This document shows, piece after piece, positions 1 to 11,386 of a stretch of 64,000 nt of DNA. Under the pieces are notes generated by a model that ran no database searches, was not told the DNA's origin, and saw nothing but the letters and a program-made list of their open reading frames with translations. How positions within the stretch are numbered: position 1 is the first letter of the stretch; each line of letters begins with the position of its first letter. This stretch comes from Whitmania pigra (taxonomy: Eukaryota; Annelida; Clitellata; Hirudinida; Haemopidae): assembly GCA_021613335.1 (NCBI GenBank), contig JAJTWR010000302.1, positions 627,501 to 691,500 of the forward strand, read 5' to 3'. The position numbers and the translations under genes were made by a program.

Positions 1-480
1 TATCCGGTTGACCATCGGATGCGCCCCGATAACTTCAGGAGGACCAAAGATTTGGTTTGAAAACGCAGGAAACCCTTCTGAGAATTCCTGTTGATTCAAT
101 GCTTCAAGGCTTCAAGGCTATCAATAAATTGTATCGAAAAAGTAATTAATGCGAATTAATTAATTGAAACATTATTTTATGAATTGTGATTTACATAATA
201 TTTTGAAATGATTAACAATCTGAAAATCATAAATTATTTCTTTCATCATCGATTGGTGTCCGTGTTTGTGATCAATTCTGACATCTTGTGATACTGACAC
301 GATATCGAACCCAGTGTCATTGAAAGGGGAACAGCTGTTTCGATGATTTGTATCTCCAACAAAACAATGATTGAATTGTGATGCTGACACTGAAAAACAA
401 GAATGCATGTTATAAAAGAGACTTCTCGAGTCCTAACCCATGATCTACAAAGTTCTCTTTTTGATCATTTACATTTAGAA

Positions 481-1155
481 ATGCTGAAATTTCTTTTTCT
501 GCTCGGCGATGCTCTGCAACCCTTCCTAGCAATGGGACAAGGTGAAATTATTAATAGTTGTATACTTATTATTTTTTAATATATTATTTGTAGAGATTAA
601 ATTTATTTATTTTTTATTCAGAGTGTCAAGTCTGCCCCAACGGTTTCACCAATCTATCCGGCAGAAGGTGTTTAAGGGTCATTACGATCCCAATGAAATG
701 GGAGGCAGCTTACCAAGCGTGCCTCATGCTAAACTCACATCTCGTCATGATAAGAAATGAGGAAACTAATAATTACATTAAACAAGTAGTGCAACCTGCA
801 TACGGTAACATGACAACTGTTATTTTAAAATTAATCCTTTTTGTACTAATAAACTTCAATGTTATCAAATTAATTCATAAATCCATCTTCTAGATGCTTG
901 TTCGAAGCACATTGACAAAGTGCCCTTATACTGGGCGGCAGGAAGAAGAAAAAAAGCTCGAGCAGCAACTTTGTGTGGGTGCAACAGGGTGTAAAATTGC
1001 CGGTGTCGTACACAAACTGGCTTAAAGGAGAACCAAACAATCACAAAGGAATCGAAAATTGTCTCCACATCCAAGATGAACGTGATGGTAGACTTCCCTG
1101 GAACGATGTGCCCTGCGATTTTGAATTATGCTTTATTTGTGAGATCGACCTCTAA
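481..1155 (+). CDS. C-type lectin domain protein, secreted, with an apparent 1-base frameshift
   Basis: Three exons: 481-541, 622-804 and 894-1155, joined in phase 1 at GT-AG sites. Exon 1 encodes a 20-residue hydrophobic signal peptide starting MLKFLFLLG. Exons 2-3 form one carbohydrate-recognition domain with the expected cysteines, a GEPNN motif (EPN, the mannose-type calcium site) and WNDVPC near the end, finishing ICEIDL. The product would be about 168 residues, usual for a single-CRD invertebrate lectin, and should bind sugars outside the cell. In exon 3 the frame carrying YWAAGRRKK runs into the wrong frame in an A-rich tract near 944-954; one extra base there restores the domain through to the stop. 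This is either an assembly indel or a young null allele. A poly(A) signal AATAAA lies at 1263. A possible acceptor just before 481 means an upstream noncoding exon could exist. Confidence 0.75.
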
Positions 1156-1805
1156 AGGTCTGAGGTCAAATCTCACAAGTGTACCCAATCTCGGGTAGAA
1201 GCGTATTTAAAAATTTAAAAATTTCAATGACCATCATTGGCAACATTTGAAAATATATTTTGAATAAAAATAATTCCAGCAAAGGTCCAGTCATTTTACA
1301 AATTTTATTACGAAACCTCGAAAATAAAAATAAAAATGTTTTACGTTGAGCATTAAAAATTAGTAAAGTTGTAGCAATATTTAGCAAGCAGAGACGGCCA
1401 ATTTCTCCTCCTTTACAATAGTTTATCTTTCCTCCTCATCGGCTCCGACTACCTTTTCTATAACTCTTTATTAAATTCAATTTAAGTCACGCTGAATCAA
1501 GTAGAAAATCTAATATCAAGTCTAGAAATTAATAAAACCATTAATACGGTGCGTGTGTAAAGGTTACAAGCGCCCCATAATTTTAGCATAACTCCTAAAA
1601 TTTTGAAAAAATTATAACAATTTTGAAAAATTTATAAAATTGATTATGAAATGGAAGTCAAAACATTAAAGAATCTACGGTTTTGTTTTCTTGGAAATCT
1701 GAATCAATTTATAACATTCATAACAAAAGTGACATCCGTATTACGAAATTCTCTACACCGAATTGCGATTTCGTTATAAAGATGTTTTACTGTCCTTTTG
1801 TTGCG
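1156..1805. other. intergenic, convergent 3' flanks
   Basis: AT-rich DNA between the lectin stop and the stop of the minus-strand double-RING gene. It holds the lectin poly(A) signal at 1263-1268. I see no further coding potential. Confidence 0.6.
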
Positions 1806-2905
1806 CTAGTCGATATCACTGTCGTCTTCTTTGTCCTCATCAACGTCTTCATCGTCATCGTCATCGTCATCATCATCGATGATAAAGGATGGATGACGGC
1901 GAACAGGATTTTCCTCATCGATTTGACCATTACCTTCATCATCATCATCTTGGTCGTCATTATCATCTTCATCATCATCATCATCATCACCTTCATCTCC
2001 ATATTCATTATCATCGATAGTATCATTTTCTTCGTCATCTTCATATTCTTCATCGGCAATCTCGGGTTGGTGTTGTTCGGGAAGGATCTCGTTTCTGTAA
2101 AAATATTTCTTGATTGTTATTGTTGCTAAATTTTTGATGGGATTATTGAATAGAATGAAGAAATCCAGATATTTACGATAGGTGAGCTAACCTAACGGCT
2201 AATAAATCAATCGCCAACCATGTCACAAGCAAGGAAACCAGCAATCTGTTACGTAGTTGGCAATGTCTAGGTCTCACATATTTTAATTTTCAGATTTAAC
2301 CATATTCTAAATCATCAGCTACACTACACAAAAAATGAATAAGATACTAACTCGTTGGTCCTCTTTATTTTATATTCTTCATATGTCAGATCATTCTTGA
2401 TGTTGTGGTAAACTGTATCAAACTTGCCATTGCAGAGCGGACACAACATTCTGGTCTTTGCCCAGTCTGTTATGCACTTGAAGCAAAAACTGTGCAGACA
2501 CGTCTCCACCGAAGAACGATCTTCGAAATCTTCCAAGCAGATGGAACAACAATCTGGATCGTCCTGTATCTCGACTTTAGACTCTAACGCATATTCGTTT
2601 TCTGGCACTTGGTATACTTCGAAAGTGGTATCGCGTTGGATGTTATGCAAGATGTTCTGATACGGTTTTTCGCACCTAGGACACGAAGCTCGACGTTGTG
2701 GGTTTTTGCTCCAACCGATGATGCACTGAAAACAATAACTGTGGAAGCAGGTTTCCAAAGTCGCTCGATTCTGGATGCCATTTTTGCAAATGGCGCACTT
2801 TTCGACTTTTTTGGATAAGCTTTTACGAGCTCCAGGAGTTCGTGTTCCTGCAGGGCTAGCCTGCACTTGCTGTCTCTGATGATCCGGTCTTTGAAGTTCT
2901 GTCAT
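1806..2905 (-). CDS. tandem double-RING protein with acidic tail (copy A1)
   Basis: Two exons, 2352-2905 (start) and 1806-2094, joined at a phase-2 GTTAGT donor; 280 residues. Two complete C3HC4 RING fingers follow each other: RING1 starts CAIC at about residue 36 and RING2 starts CSIC at about residue 119. Both have the C-x-H-x2-C-x2-C core (CFHSYCFQC, CLHSFCFKC), and each ends in a (Y/F)xxxxHNI segment typical of TOPORS-type RINGs. Exon 2 encodes an Asp/Glu-rich tail from GAT repeats, ending DSDID. The likely role is a nuclear E3 ubiquitin (or SUMO) ligase, by family. It is the first of three related genes with the same exon-1 plan. Forward-strand reading of exon 2 gives a meaningless Ile-rich frame. 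Confidence 0.82.
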
Positions 2906-4041
2906 TGCTTAGTACAAATTTGAATAATAAGGCATCTCTTAAAACCTGTTTAAGATTTAGCAATCTCACGCGAAAGACTCAAAATGTTTAATAATTTTAA
3001 AACTGTATTTCCAAAAAGCTGCATAAAGTTATTTTGTTTTAAATTAAAATTGATAAAATAACAGATAAAAACGTTTAAAATAATTTATTATTTAAATTTA
3101 AAATATTGACCGTCTTTAAGATGGCAGTTTGATTTTGTGGCGTTAAAGATGCAACTGTTAAACAATATAAATATGATTGGTGTCATTTTAACGTTGTGAT
3201 TATATTTGAAACGAGAAACTTGGCTTCATTATTCATAATTCCATGACAATCCCTGATCTATCCAATTCCTTAGCAATATTTCTTATCGAATAATTTGCAA
3301 TCATGAAGGCCTTAATTTGTCCTCTTTCTCATTTTGTCACAACTGATTTCTTCCACATGATGAAATGAAATTAAAAGAGAATTATATGGTTTATTTATTT
3401 TCTTAAAGACCGCTGCATAATTATATCTGTTAGATCTAATAATATTTAGGCGGAGATGATTTCAATTTTAGGAAAGTTTGAAGGTATGTATTTTATTTTA
3501 ACTCCATTTTTTTTTATTTAAAGTCAACTCCATAACGAGATTATTTAGACTAAAAAAGTTTGAATATTTTCATATTCCATTGTATTATATAATATAGCTT
3601 GCTTAACGACAATCTTTGATCTTTGGAGTAAGACGAAACAGTTATGAAACGAACCCAAACCGGAAGCTGTCGTTAGCTTTATTTTAGGCCACAGAGTTTG
3701 TTAATTAGCATAATTTACAGAGAAACATTGACCAACACAAAAGGATATGTTGCTAGTTATGACTTTTGTTTGCAAATGGAGATTTGTTTAATTACTGAAA
3801 ATGTCACCAGAATATGTTAATTATTATGGAAGTTGTCCATAAAAAGTGGGTGCAAAAGTAAAATAATAATTCTTGCTCTGTATAAACGCAAATAATAACC
3901 AAAACGATAACAACAACAACAGCAACAGTGGGGAATTGCAATGGCAATAACAAATTAAAAAGACAAACTCGGTCAATTTATTCCGGTTAACATATTACAC
4001 GTTAGTAAATTATTAAGGTGCTAAACATTCAAGTTTTGTAA
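2906..4041. other. intergenic spacer between double-RING genes A1 and A2
   Basis: Very AT-rich with scattered homopolymer runs. No convincing exon or RNA gene was seen. The promoter of the 1806-2905 gene should lie within 2906-3200, but I see no clear TATA element. Confidence 0.5.
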
Positions 4042-5403
4042 TTATCTCCTTTTCCTTAGGACACAGTCATCGTGGTCACTGCTCTTGCGTTTCATGCCTA
4101 TTCTTATGTCATCGTCATCTTTATCAGTCCACGAGGGATTATCAATCCTGATGTAACAGGAGAAAAAAATCATGTTAGCATCGGTGAAAGTAATGCTTTT
4201 TAAAATAATTGGTTAAATATTCATGTAAGGCTAATGATAAGTTAGCATAATGCTTTTTAAAATAATTGGTTAAATATTCATGTAAGGCTAATGATAAGTT
4301 AATTTAGTTAAGCAATATGGACACATTATAATAATGAAATTAATCCAAACATATTAGCTCGAGCGCTGGTGCTAGGTAGGACATCATTTTGCCATGTCCG
4401 GACTGCGTTTACTAAAGATCCACTTTGGTGGTTGATTGCAGGTAGTTCATAAGTGGCACGATTGTCGGCCACAATGACAGGCTGGGGAACTACTCTGTGA
4501 AAAAAAATGAAAATGGAATAGTTTAGAATATTATTGCCTCGAGATAATTGGGGCTAAATTTTGGTGGAACTCTGAAGAAATTTATTCTAGTTTCTAAAAT
4601 CCAAACCTATTAACTTGATTGTTGGTCTGTATAGGTTCATCTTGTTGATTATATGCAGTTGGGTAATAAATGGGAGAATTGTTGGCTACTCGTTGGACCG
4701 GTTCGTTAACGACTTTAATTCTGTACAAAAAAAAAATAACTTAACCTTATTGAAAACTTAAGTTTAAACTTAAGAGGTGGATCCAGTTGGGGTCGTCAAG
4801 CATCTAGAGCCAAATAACCTAAAGCCTTCTGTGACCAGTTTTCAAACTGGTTGATTTGCCCCCAACGAGAAATATTAACTTCAAGTAGCCAAGCATGCAA
4901 TAGTAAACCAACTCTTCGGTCTTTGTTACGTCATATTCCTCAAATGTCAGGTCTTCTTGGACGTTGTGATAAATGAGGTTAATAGGGCCATTGCAGATCG
5001 GGCACAATTTCCTCACTTTTGCCCAATCTACTATGCATTTGAAGCAAAAATTGTGGAGACACGTCTCCACCGCTGCACGATCTTCGAAGTTCTCAAAACA
5101 GATGGAACATTCTGTCTCGATGGGTATCTCGACTTTCGGTTCTAATTCGTAATCAATTTCTGGCACTTTGTAAGTATCGAAATTAGTATCGTCCTTGATG
5201 TTATGCAATATGTTCTGAAACGGCTTGTCGCACCTAGGGCACAGACATCGATTTTTCGGATCGAAGCTCCATCCTACAATGCACGGAAAACAATAACTGT
5301 GAAAACATGATTCCAAGATTGCGCGATTTTCGATGATTTCTTTGCATATCGTGCACTTCTCTGTCGTTTTATTGCCCACAATTTCGCCATTGTTCTCTGT
5401 CAT
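4042..5403 (-). CDS. tandem double-RING protein (copy A2)
   Basis: Four exons on the minus strand: 4913-5403, 4607-4720, 4351-4494 and 4042-4147. Phases close exactly and give 284 residues. RING1 begins CTIC at about residue 17 and RING2 begins CSIC at about residue 99; both keep all eight metal ligands. The linker between them carries a YELEPKVEI segment shared with copies A1 and A3. The tail has an Asp run (DKDDDD) and ends in basic residues (MKRKSS...VLRKRR), a plausible nuclear localisation signal. Exon 1 is 491 nt, the same length as in A3, and its phase-2 donor falls at the same place after RING2, showing recent common origin. Tail exons differ between the copies. The predicted activity is E3 ligase, from the family only. 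The small exons are splice-site inferences. Confidence 0.78.
4191..4304. repeat. 57-bp tandem duplication in an intron
   Basis: A segment starting TAATGCTTTTTAAAATAATT is present twice head to tail (4191-4247 and 4248-4304), almost without change. It lies in the last intron of the double-RING gene at 4042-5403. Confidence 0.85.
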
Positions 5404-5986
5404 TGTGTCGGATGAATTCTAATTTTAACGTGTCCTAGAAGCGGTCAAGTTTTTAATTTTCATTTTGTAAACACATTTGTTCTAGCAAACAGCACCAAAG
5501 AATCTGTATGCTTTTATTTTTGCACTTTGTACATTTTTATTTGTTAAATTTTTAATTATGTTTTTAAGAAAAAAATAAGATTTTGTCGGACAGTTGTTAC
5601 GGTTTACATTAAAACAGGATAGACTTATGATATAGTGCTAAGAAATTTTGTTGAAATCTTTTTTTTTTGAAAATATATAACTAATTTCATGGAATAAATT
5701 GGACCATTTTTGTAATAGATTAATCGAGCATGGTTCCCACGTGAGATTAAGTGATTTCTTCCGAAAGACACAACTGACATGATTGGTTTTACAATTCAAT
5801 CAGTTTCTGGGTTGAATTTTAAATTAAAAGCTGTTCTTCGCATTTTTAAAGTCTCCACCAATTAACCATCCTAATAATCATTCTGCAATGGCAAGAATCG
5901 TGTTTATAAAAAATGATTTAAAACACGAATTGTGAAAAGATGAACTCTTGTCAAAACCTTTATTACAAGTTGTAATTTACTGCTGT
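5404..5986. other. intergenic spacer between A2 and A3
   Basis: AT-rich promoter and 3' flank. A minus-strand AATAAA at 5959-5964 lies 23 nt beyond the stop of the next gene and is probably its poly(A) signal. Nothing else was seen. Confidence 0.5.
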
Positions 5987-7228
5987 TTACAAATTAAACA
6001 AATTCTTAAAAAATCCTATCCCCCTTGCTGCTCTGACGGTGGTCCTCCCTGACATTGGTTTCTTCTTCGACTCTTTGATTCCATTTCCTTTGGCACGTGA
6101 GAAACATCCTTTTCTGATCTGTTCTACCTGAGGTTGTTCACATTTTTCCTGGAAATCGATGCCGTGATAGAATTCCTCTGCATCTAGGTACACCTCATCA
6201 TCGTCGTCGTCTCCATATTCGTCACAACCACGGGAAATGCGAACGGAATTCATCTCTTCGTTTAGGCTATAGTAATCGTCGTCGATGTCGTCTGTTTCTG
6301 AATTGTTTTTCGAATGGCTTCTTCTATCGAAAGATAAGTTGGATTCTCGTGGTTCGTAGCCGCTTGTGCTAGGTTGTACGTTGTCTTGTAGAGTTGCTGT
6401 CATGTTTGTCTCTACCTGAGGAAGTGTCTGGAGATTATTTGGAATACTATGGAAGGTATTGCTGGCAACGGGGTCGGGTTGGTTTTGAGATGGAATGATC
6501 TTATTCCTGTAAGAAGTTAAAGATTCAATAATATATAATTAACAAATTGTGTATCAAGTAGCTCGTAGTGCATGGTCTTGGCCTGGTAAAAATTGAACCA
6601 CACAATCCATATAGGGTCGATATGCCCTGGGGTTAATCAATAAAAACTTTGCGTTTGTTTGGCAAATTATGCACACATTCCACGAACATTAGAAGTTCTA
6701 AAGTTGAACTCCAAGAATGGACAAACAAAATACTAACATTTCTGTTTCCTTGAATTCGTATACTTCGTATGACAGGTCTTCCTTGACCGCATGGTAAACG
6801 CAGTCATATCTGCCATTGCAGATTGGACACAGCCTCCTCACTTTTGCCCAATCTTTTATACAGTTGAAACAAAAACTGTGAAGGCAAGGCTCCACAAAGG
6901 CCCGGTCGACAAAGTCTTCGAAACATATGGAACATTCTGTCTCGGGTATCTCGACTTTCGGTTCTAATGTGTAATCGCTTATTGGCACTCCATAAATGTC
7001 GAACTTGGCATCTCTGTGTTTGATGTCGTACATTACTCCATGATAAAGCCTGTGGCATGTTGGGCATAGCAACTGATGCTTTGGATTGTTACTCCAGTTG
7101 ATGATGCACTGTAAACAATAACTATGGTGGCAGGATTCTAAGAACGCGCGATTCCGAATGCTCCCTTTACAAATAGTGCATGCCTCCGCACTTTTATCAA
7201 TGCAAACTTCTTCACGGTGATCTGACAT
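5987..7228 (-). CDS. tandem double-RING protein (copy A3)
   Basis: Two exons, 6738-7228 and 5987-6506, joined in phase 2 at a GTTAGT donor; 336 residues. RING1 begins CTIC at about residue 17 and RING2 begins CSIC at about residue 99. RING1 is slightly divergent (CHHSYCLQC, CPTC) but keeps every zinc ligand. The long second exon encodes a Pro/Gln/Ser region, an acidic stretch (CDEYGDDDDDE) and a basic C-terminus (SKKKPMSGR...). Start and exon-1 length match A2. By family it is a RING E3 ligase; the acidic and basic tails suggest nuclear partners (inference). A forward-strand RING-like frame overlapping it is only a shadow. Confidence 0.82.
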
Positions 7229-8213
7229 TGTTTTGGAGAAGGCACCTGTGAAATGATAATGTTACTTTTATTTAGTAAGATTTGTTGAGGGTACTTTATT
7301 GTCGAAGAATTTTGTAGATTTTATAATTTTAAAAAAGATCATTAAAAATATTTTAAAATTATATGGCTGGCATCATTTTATTTCGGTAGCTACAGCTAAT
7401 CAGATAAAGGCGTCGATAATACCAACTACAACAACAGCAACAACTGAGCTTATTAACCTCTTGAAATTATAAATTCTTATTTAGTCAAAAAAATTAACTT
7501 GAAAACTTCGAGAAATTATTAATTCAAATATTTCATAATTTAAATCCTTGAAAAAATATCCAAAATTTCAAAGTCACGCCATTAATTTTTTACCGTCTCT
7601 GAGATGGCAAAAACTATTATTTAAAATCGTTTTAATGAAAACAAAATATTAGATTTCTTAAAATTTTAATTCAAGAAGACCCGGCTTAAATTGAATGTTG
7701 TATTTTGAGAATTTTGAATTAAAAGTGTTTAGTAACACCTTAAATGGGATCTAAACTCATTTCAAATAAGTCATTTGTGTCAGTTTTTTCTTAATATTGC
7801 TCTAAAACTACTTAAAATTAATTTTGAATTAATGTGGCTATAAAAAACTTGGAAATTGTTATTAAATTATATTTTTTAGAACATCCTATCACATTGAGTG
7901 ATCTATGACATAAATCCTCCTAAATCAGAATAAATACAATGTTATGTCGGGAAAGTATTTTAGATTTTATTTTTTCAATAGAACGGTGCATGAGGTGGCC
8001 CAATTTGTCGCAGTAAACAAAATATAATAACCACCCAACTAACCTTTTTTGTCCAAATATTAAGTTTACCTCGGTGCCAAACCGTCGTCATGGTTTCGGT
8101 TTGCCGGAAAACTGCAAGTTAACCTTCTGTTTTGGACTTTCACAATTAATAATCATCAATATAATTCACAATCAAATCCTCACATGCATAATATCGCAGA
8201 CATTCTTTAGCGA
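7229..8213. other. intergenic spacer upstream of the Ig-domain gene
   Basis: AT-rich and divergent between A3 (minus) and the Ig gene (plus). It should hold both promoters. I see no conserved core element or RNA gene. Confidence 0.5.
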
Positions 8214-8291
8214 CATCGACAGGTTTACAATTAAAGTTTCATCGACAGGTTTACAATTACAGTTTCATCGACAGGTTTACAATTACAGTTG
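8214..8291. repeat. 26-bp tandem repeat, three copies
   Basis: Units begin CATCGACAGGTTTACAATTA at 8214, 8240 and 8266, with a partial fourth at 8292. Only one or two bases differ between copies. Confidence 0.9.
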
Positions 8292-8514
8292 CATCGACAT
8301 AGTTGATGATTTCTTTGATTCAACCGTCTAAAATCGTCTGAAAATCTTCTGAAGAATGTTCAAAGTAAGGCATTAGCAATAATTTTTGAATGTAGGCCGC
8401 TATTGTCACGACTCTTGGTCTTAAACCATAGCTATTTTCTAAGCGGAACTTAACGAAGTAAACACAAATGTGAGGACAAGAATTCGTGAAAGCAATGATT
8501 GTAAAAGTTTTAAG

Positions 8515-9737
8515 ATGATGCTACAAATTTGGACGATTTATTTTTTTATTATCAAGGCTATTGGAAGTATCACAGGTATGGATAGTTGCCATTGTAAAAT
8601 CTGTTCTATAATATTCTTCTTAAACTTTCAATTGTTAGGATTTTATTTACGTATTAATTAAACTAAATACATATTATTAGTAGATGAATACCTTTATACG
8701 ACAAAGCATTCGTTATTGTCATGAAACAATCCAAGTAGTTATTGAGAGAATTTAATTTAGTTGTTAATTAATTTCAAAGTTTTTTGATTTACTGTGAAAC
8801 AAAGTAAAATGATAAACATAAACATAAGTAAGTTTTAAATTTTAGACTCAAGTAACAAATTTGTTGACAAAACAAACGAAACAATTAACCTCAATGATTT
8901 GGTAATTATTATCCACAAGGAGTGGATCAAGAATTATGATAATGTTCCTAAAAGGTTTTCCATGCTTCCAGAAAAGACCTGTACCTGTGTTAACACAAGC
9001 ATTTTGATATTTGGTTAGTAATCTTTTGTCATGCCATGCTTAGCACGATGAGAGAATCTAAATGATAATTTGTAATGCTTACATGACATTCCAGATAAAG
9101 ATATGACATTTGATTACATGCCTTTGTCTCAACCGCTCATTGTTGGAGACAATGTGACTTTAACGTGCCGTGAAACGTTCAATTCCAGAGTTGATGTCAT
9201 TTGCACTGAAACAAAAATTTATGATTCATCTGGCATTATTTACAATGTTACCAATGATGTTGTTTTTAACAGAACGTACGAGAAAGAAATGACAGTCTCT
9301 GTTAACTTGGATACAAACGGAACAAGAACTTATTACTGTTCTTCGACATATTCGATCAAAGGGATTTATAAGGACGACATTATTAGAAATGTTTCTTTAA
9401 GAATATACAGTAAGTCATTGAATCTCGTTTCGTTGATTCGTAAAGCATCTTTTAGATCAACTGTCCATTTACAGTGTCTCCAAGAAATGTGCATCCCGAT
9501 AAAGAAATAATTAAAATCAACAGATTTGTCGAGTGCATTTCAAATTCCGACCCACCTTCCGAATATTATTGGAAATGTTCCAATGACAGCTGGGCTTCCA
9601 GAGGCGCGTCTGTTGTTTATTTGGAAGCTGGCGACTTCAACTGCACTTGTGTCGCTCATAGTATTATAGCGGGTCACCAATATAAATCTCAGTGGAACGG
9701 TATAATCAAGGTTATGGCAAAAGGTAAGTCTACCTAG
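8515..9737 (+). CDS. secreted protein with two immunoglobulin-like domains
   Basis: Exons 8515-8575, 8846-9013, 9095-9409 and 9475-9737, all joined in phase 1, give 268 residues. Exon 1 is a classic signal peptide (MMLQIWTIYFFIIKAIG). Exon 3 is an Ig-like domain with VGDNVTLTC at one end and TRTYYCSS at the other, and several N-glycosylation sequons (NVT, NRT). Exon 4 holds a second Ig-like set of cysteines (FVECIS, YYWKC, FNCTC). The symmetrical phase-1 introns are typical of extracellular modules. A good GTAAGT donor at 9724 means splicing to a lost or unseen downstream exon is possible; read-through gives a stop 14 nt later. No transmembrane segment is visible. A 5'-truncated LINE lies 670 bp downstream. 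The ligand is unknown; an immune or adhesion role is inference. Confidence 0.7.
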
Positions 9738-10402
9738 CGGTTTTAGTAACGTAGTACTTGGGGGGTGAGATGGTTAACCCTAACCGAACCCATGGGTTCG
9801 GACCCTCCCCACGAAATAATTTAATATGAAAAAAAAATTAATGTTGATAGTATTATTAAGATAATATTATTTAGGAGTTACCAACTCTGCTTTACAAACA
9901 ATTTTTAAAAATAACATCTATAAATAAAAAAAATTTTGATCGCCCCGAAATCAATTTACAAATATGACCTCTGGATTCGTAATAGCCCTATAAATGTTCA
10001 AAGCATTAATAAAATACTACTATTAGTTTGATCTAATCAGGTGTACTCTAATTGCTGTATTTATAACTAATACCTTAGTTATCATACTATAGAATAATAA
10101 TTACTAGTGAGTTAGATTAATCGTATTAAAAGTTAATGTAATTTACTTCACAAAGGACAGCTGAACGAGGCAGATGTTCGTCAAAGATCAAGGATTGCCC
10201 TTTTCGTTTGCCTGGTTTTTTTATGGATTTTTTGTACGCAATAAACTGACTTGCAATTGTTTTCCCGTAATTAATTAATTAATTAAGTATCCAAAGTTAG
10301 TGCTTCTTGCAAGTGGACCCGTGCTATCTCAAAAAGACAACTTATTTACAGACAGATAGCCGGGGCAAAAATTTAAGAGAATTTTATAAAAAATGGTATC
10401 TT
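9738..10402. other. intergenic with a short tRNA-like element
   Basis: At 9757-9813 a GGGGGGTGAG start, a TGGTTAACCC segment and a GGGTTCGGACCC (B-box-like) segment ending CTCCCC could pair end to end like a shrunken tRNA-derived SINE head. The rest is AT-rich with no coding signal. Confidence 0.3.
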
Positions 10403-11017
10403 TAACATAACATAACATAACAATTATTTATAGTGGTTAAGAAGACCTGGATCTGTGTAATAACCACTCTTTTTAGTCCTAATATCCGAATTTACTTAAA
10501 TATATTTTGAATTTATCTATTGTGTCAGCAATAGAACTTGAACTGAAATAATTGTTTTTCAAGTTTCCCGAAGCCTTCCTGTATAATTTACAATCGTGCC
10601 CTCTAGTAGAAACACTTTTTGTGGCTTCGAAAAACTGTTCAGGCAAAAGGCCTTCCCTTCCCGATAAAATTTTGAATGCCTCGATGAGGTCCCCTCTATT
10701 TCTTCTCTTTTCCAGAGTCGTTAATTTACATCTATTTAATCTTTCCTCGTAACTAAGCTTTCCAAAACCATCTATCATCCTGGTTGCCCTTCTTTGTACT
10801 CTTTCCAACATCTCTACATCCTTCCTCAAATGAGGGTTCCATACTTGCACACAGTACTCAAGGTGTGGCCTTACTAATGCCTTATACAATCTCAGTATTA
10901 CATCCTTGTTCCTGCTTACTACTGTTCTCTTTATCATTCCAAGTACTCTGTTTGCTTTTTTAGCAACTTCCATGCACTGTAGAGATGCTTTTCCATTGTT
11001 CTGCATTATTACCCCCA
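10403..11017 (-). mobile_element. 5'-truncated CR1/jockey-type LINE, 3' end only
   Basis: The reverse complement matches the 3' part of the LINE at 16,140-20,008 almost base for base from LGVIMQNNGK onward, through the reverse-transcriptase C-terminal region. It ends in the 3' untranslated tail with CATAAC repeats (complement of TTATG repeats). Homology stops at 11,017, so the copy is 5'-truncated, the usual result of incomplete target-primed reverse transcription. It reads PEQFFEA where the longer copy is frameshifted, and it lacks a 44-nt palindromic segment present near 19,838-19,881 of the longer copy. Confidence 0.92.
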
Positions 11018-11386
11018 GTTGCACCTTTATAGATCTAATACGAACCCAGTTTTATTTAAAAAATAATGTAAAATTCCAAATATTGTTATTGTAATAATTT
11101 TTGAATTACACAGTTTCCTGAGTAATTATTTTATTACAGCCTGAAATTTGACATCTTAACAGTCGTTGGATGTTAAAAAATAATTGCAAGGTGCATCAAA
11201 ACGATTTAAGAAAAGAATTCACATATTTCGAACTAGTCAAATAAGCCTTTTATGTAATTATAATTGTAATAATATTAATAATAACACGTGATAGTGATAA
11301 TAATATTATCAATAAATTTATAAGGCACCATGTAAATCACTGCATCGACATTTTATTATATATTATAAATATTTCATTACCGAAAA
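11018..11386. other. intergenic spacer
   Basis: AT-rich. A minus-strand AATAAA (tttatt at about 11,352) probably ends the RING gene at 11,387-12,049. Nothing else was seen. Confidence 0.5.

Noticed and set aside
1683..2129. Ile/Phe-rich plus-strand frame that resembles a membrane protein
   Set aside because: It is the reverse complement of the Asp-rich exon 2 of the minus-strand double-RING gene, which joins in phase to a RING exon.
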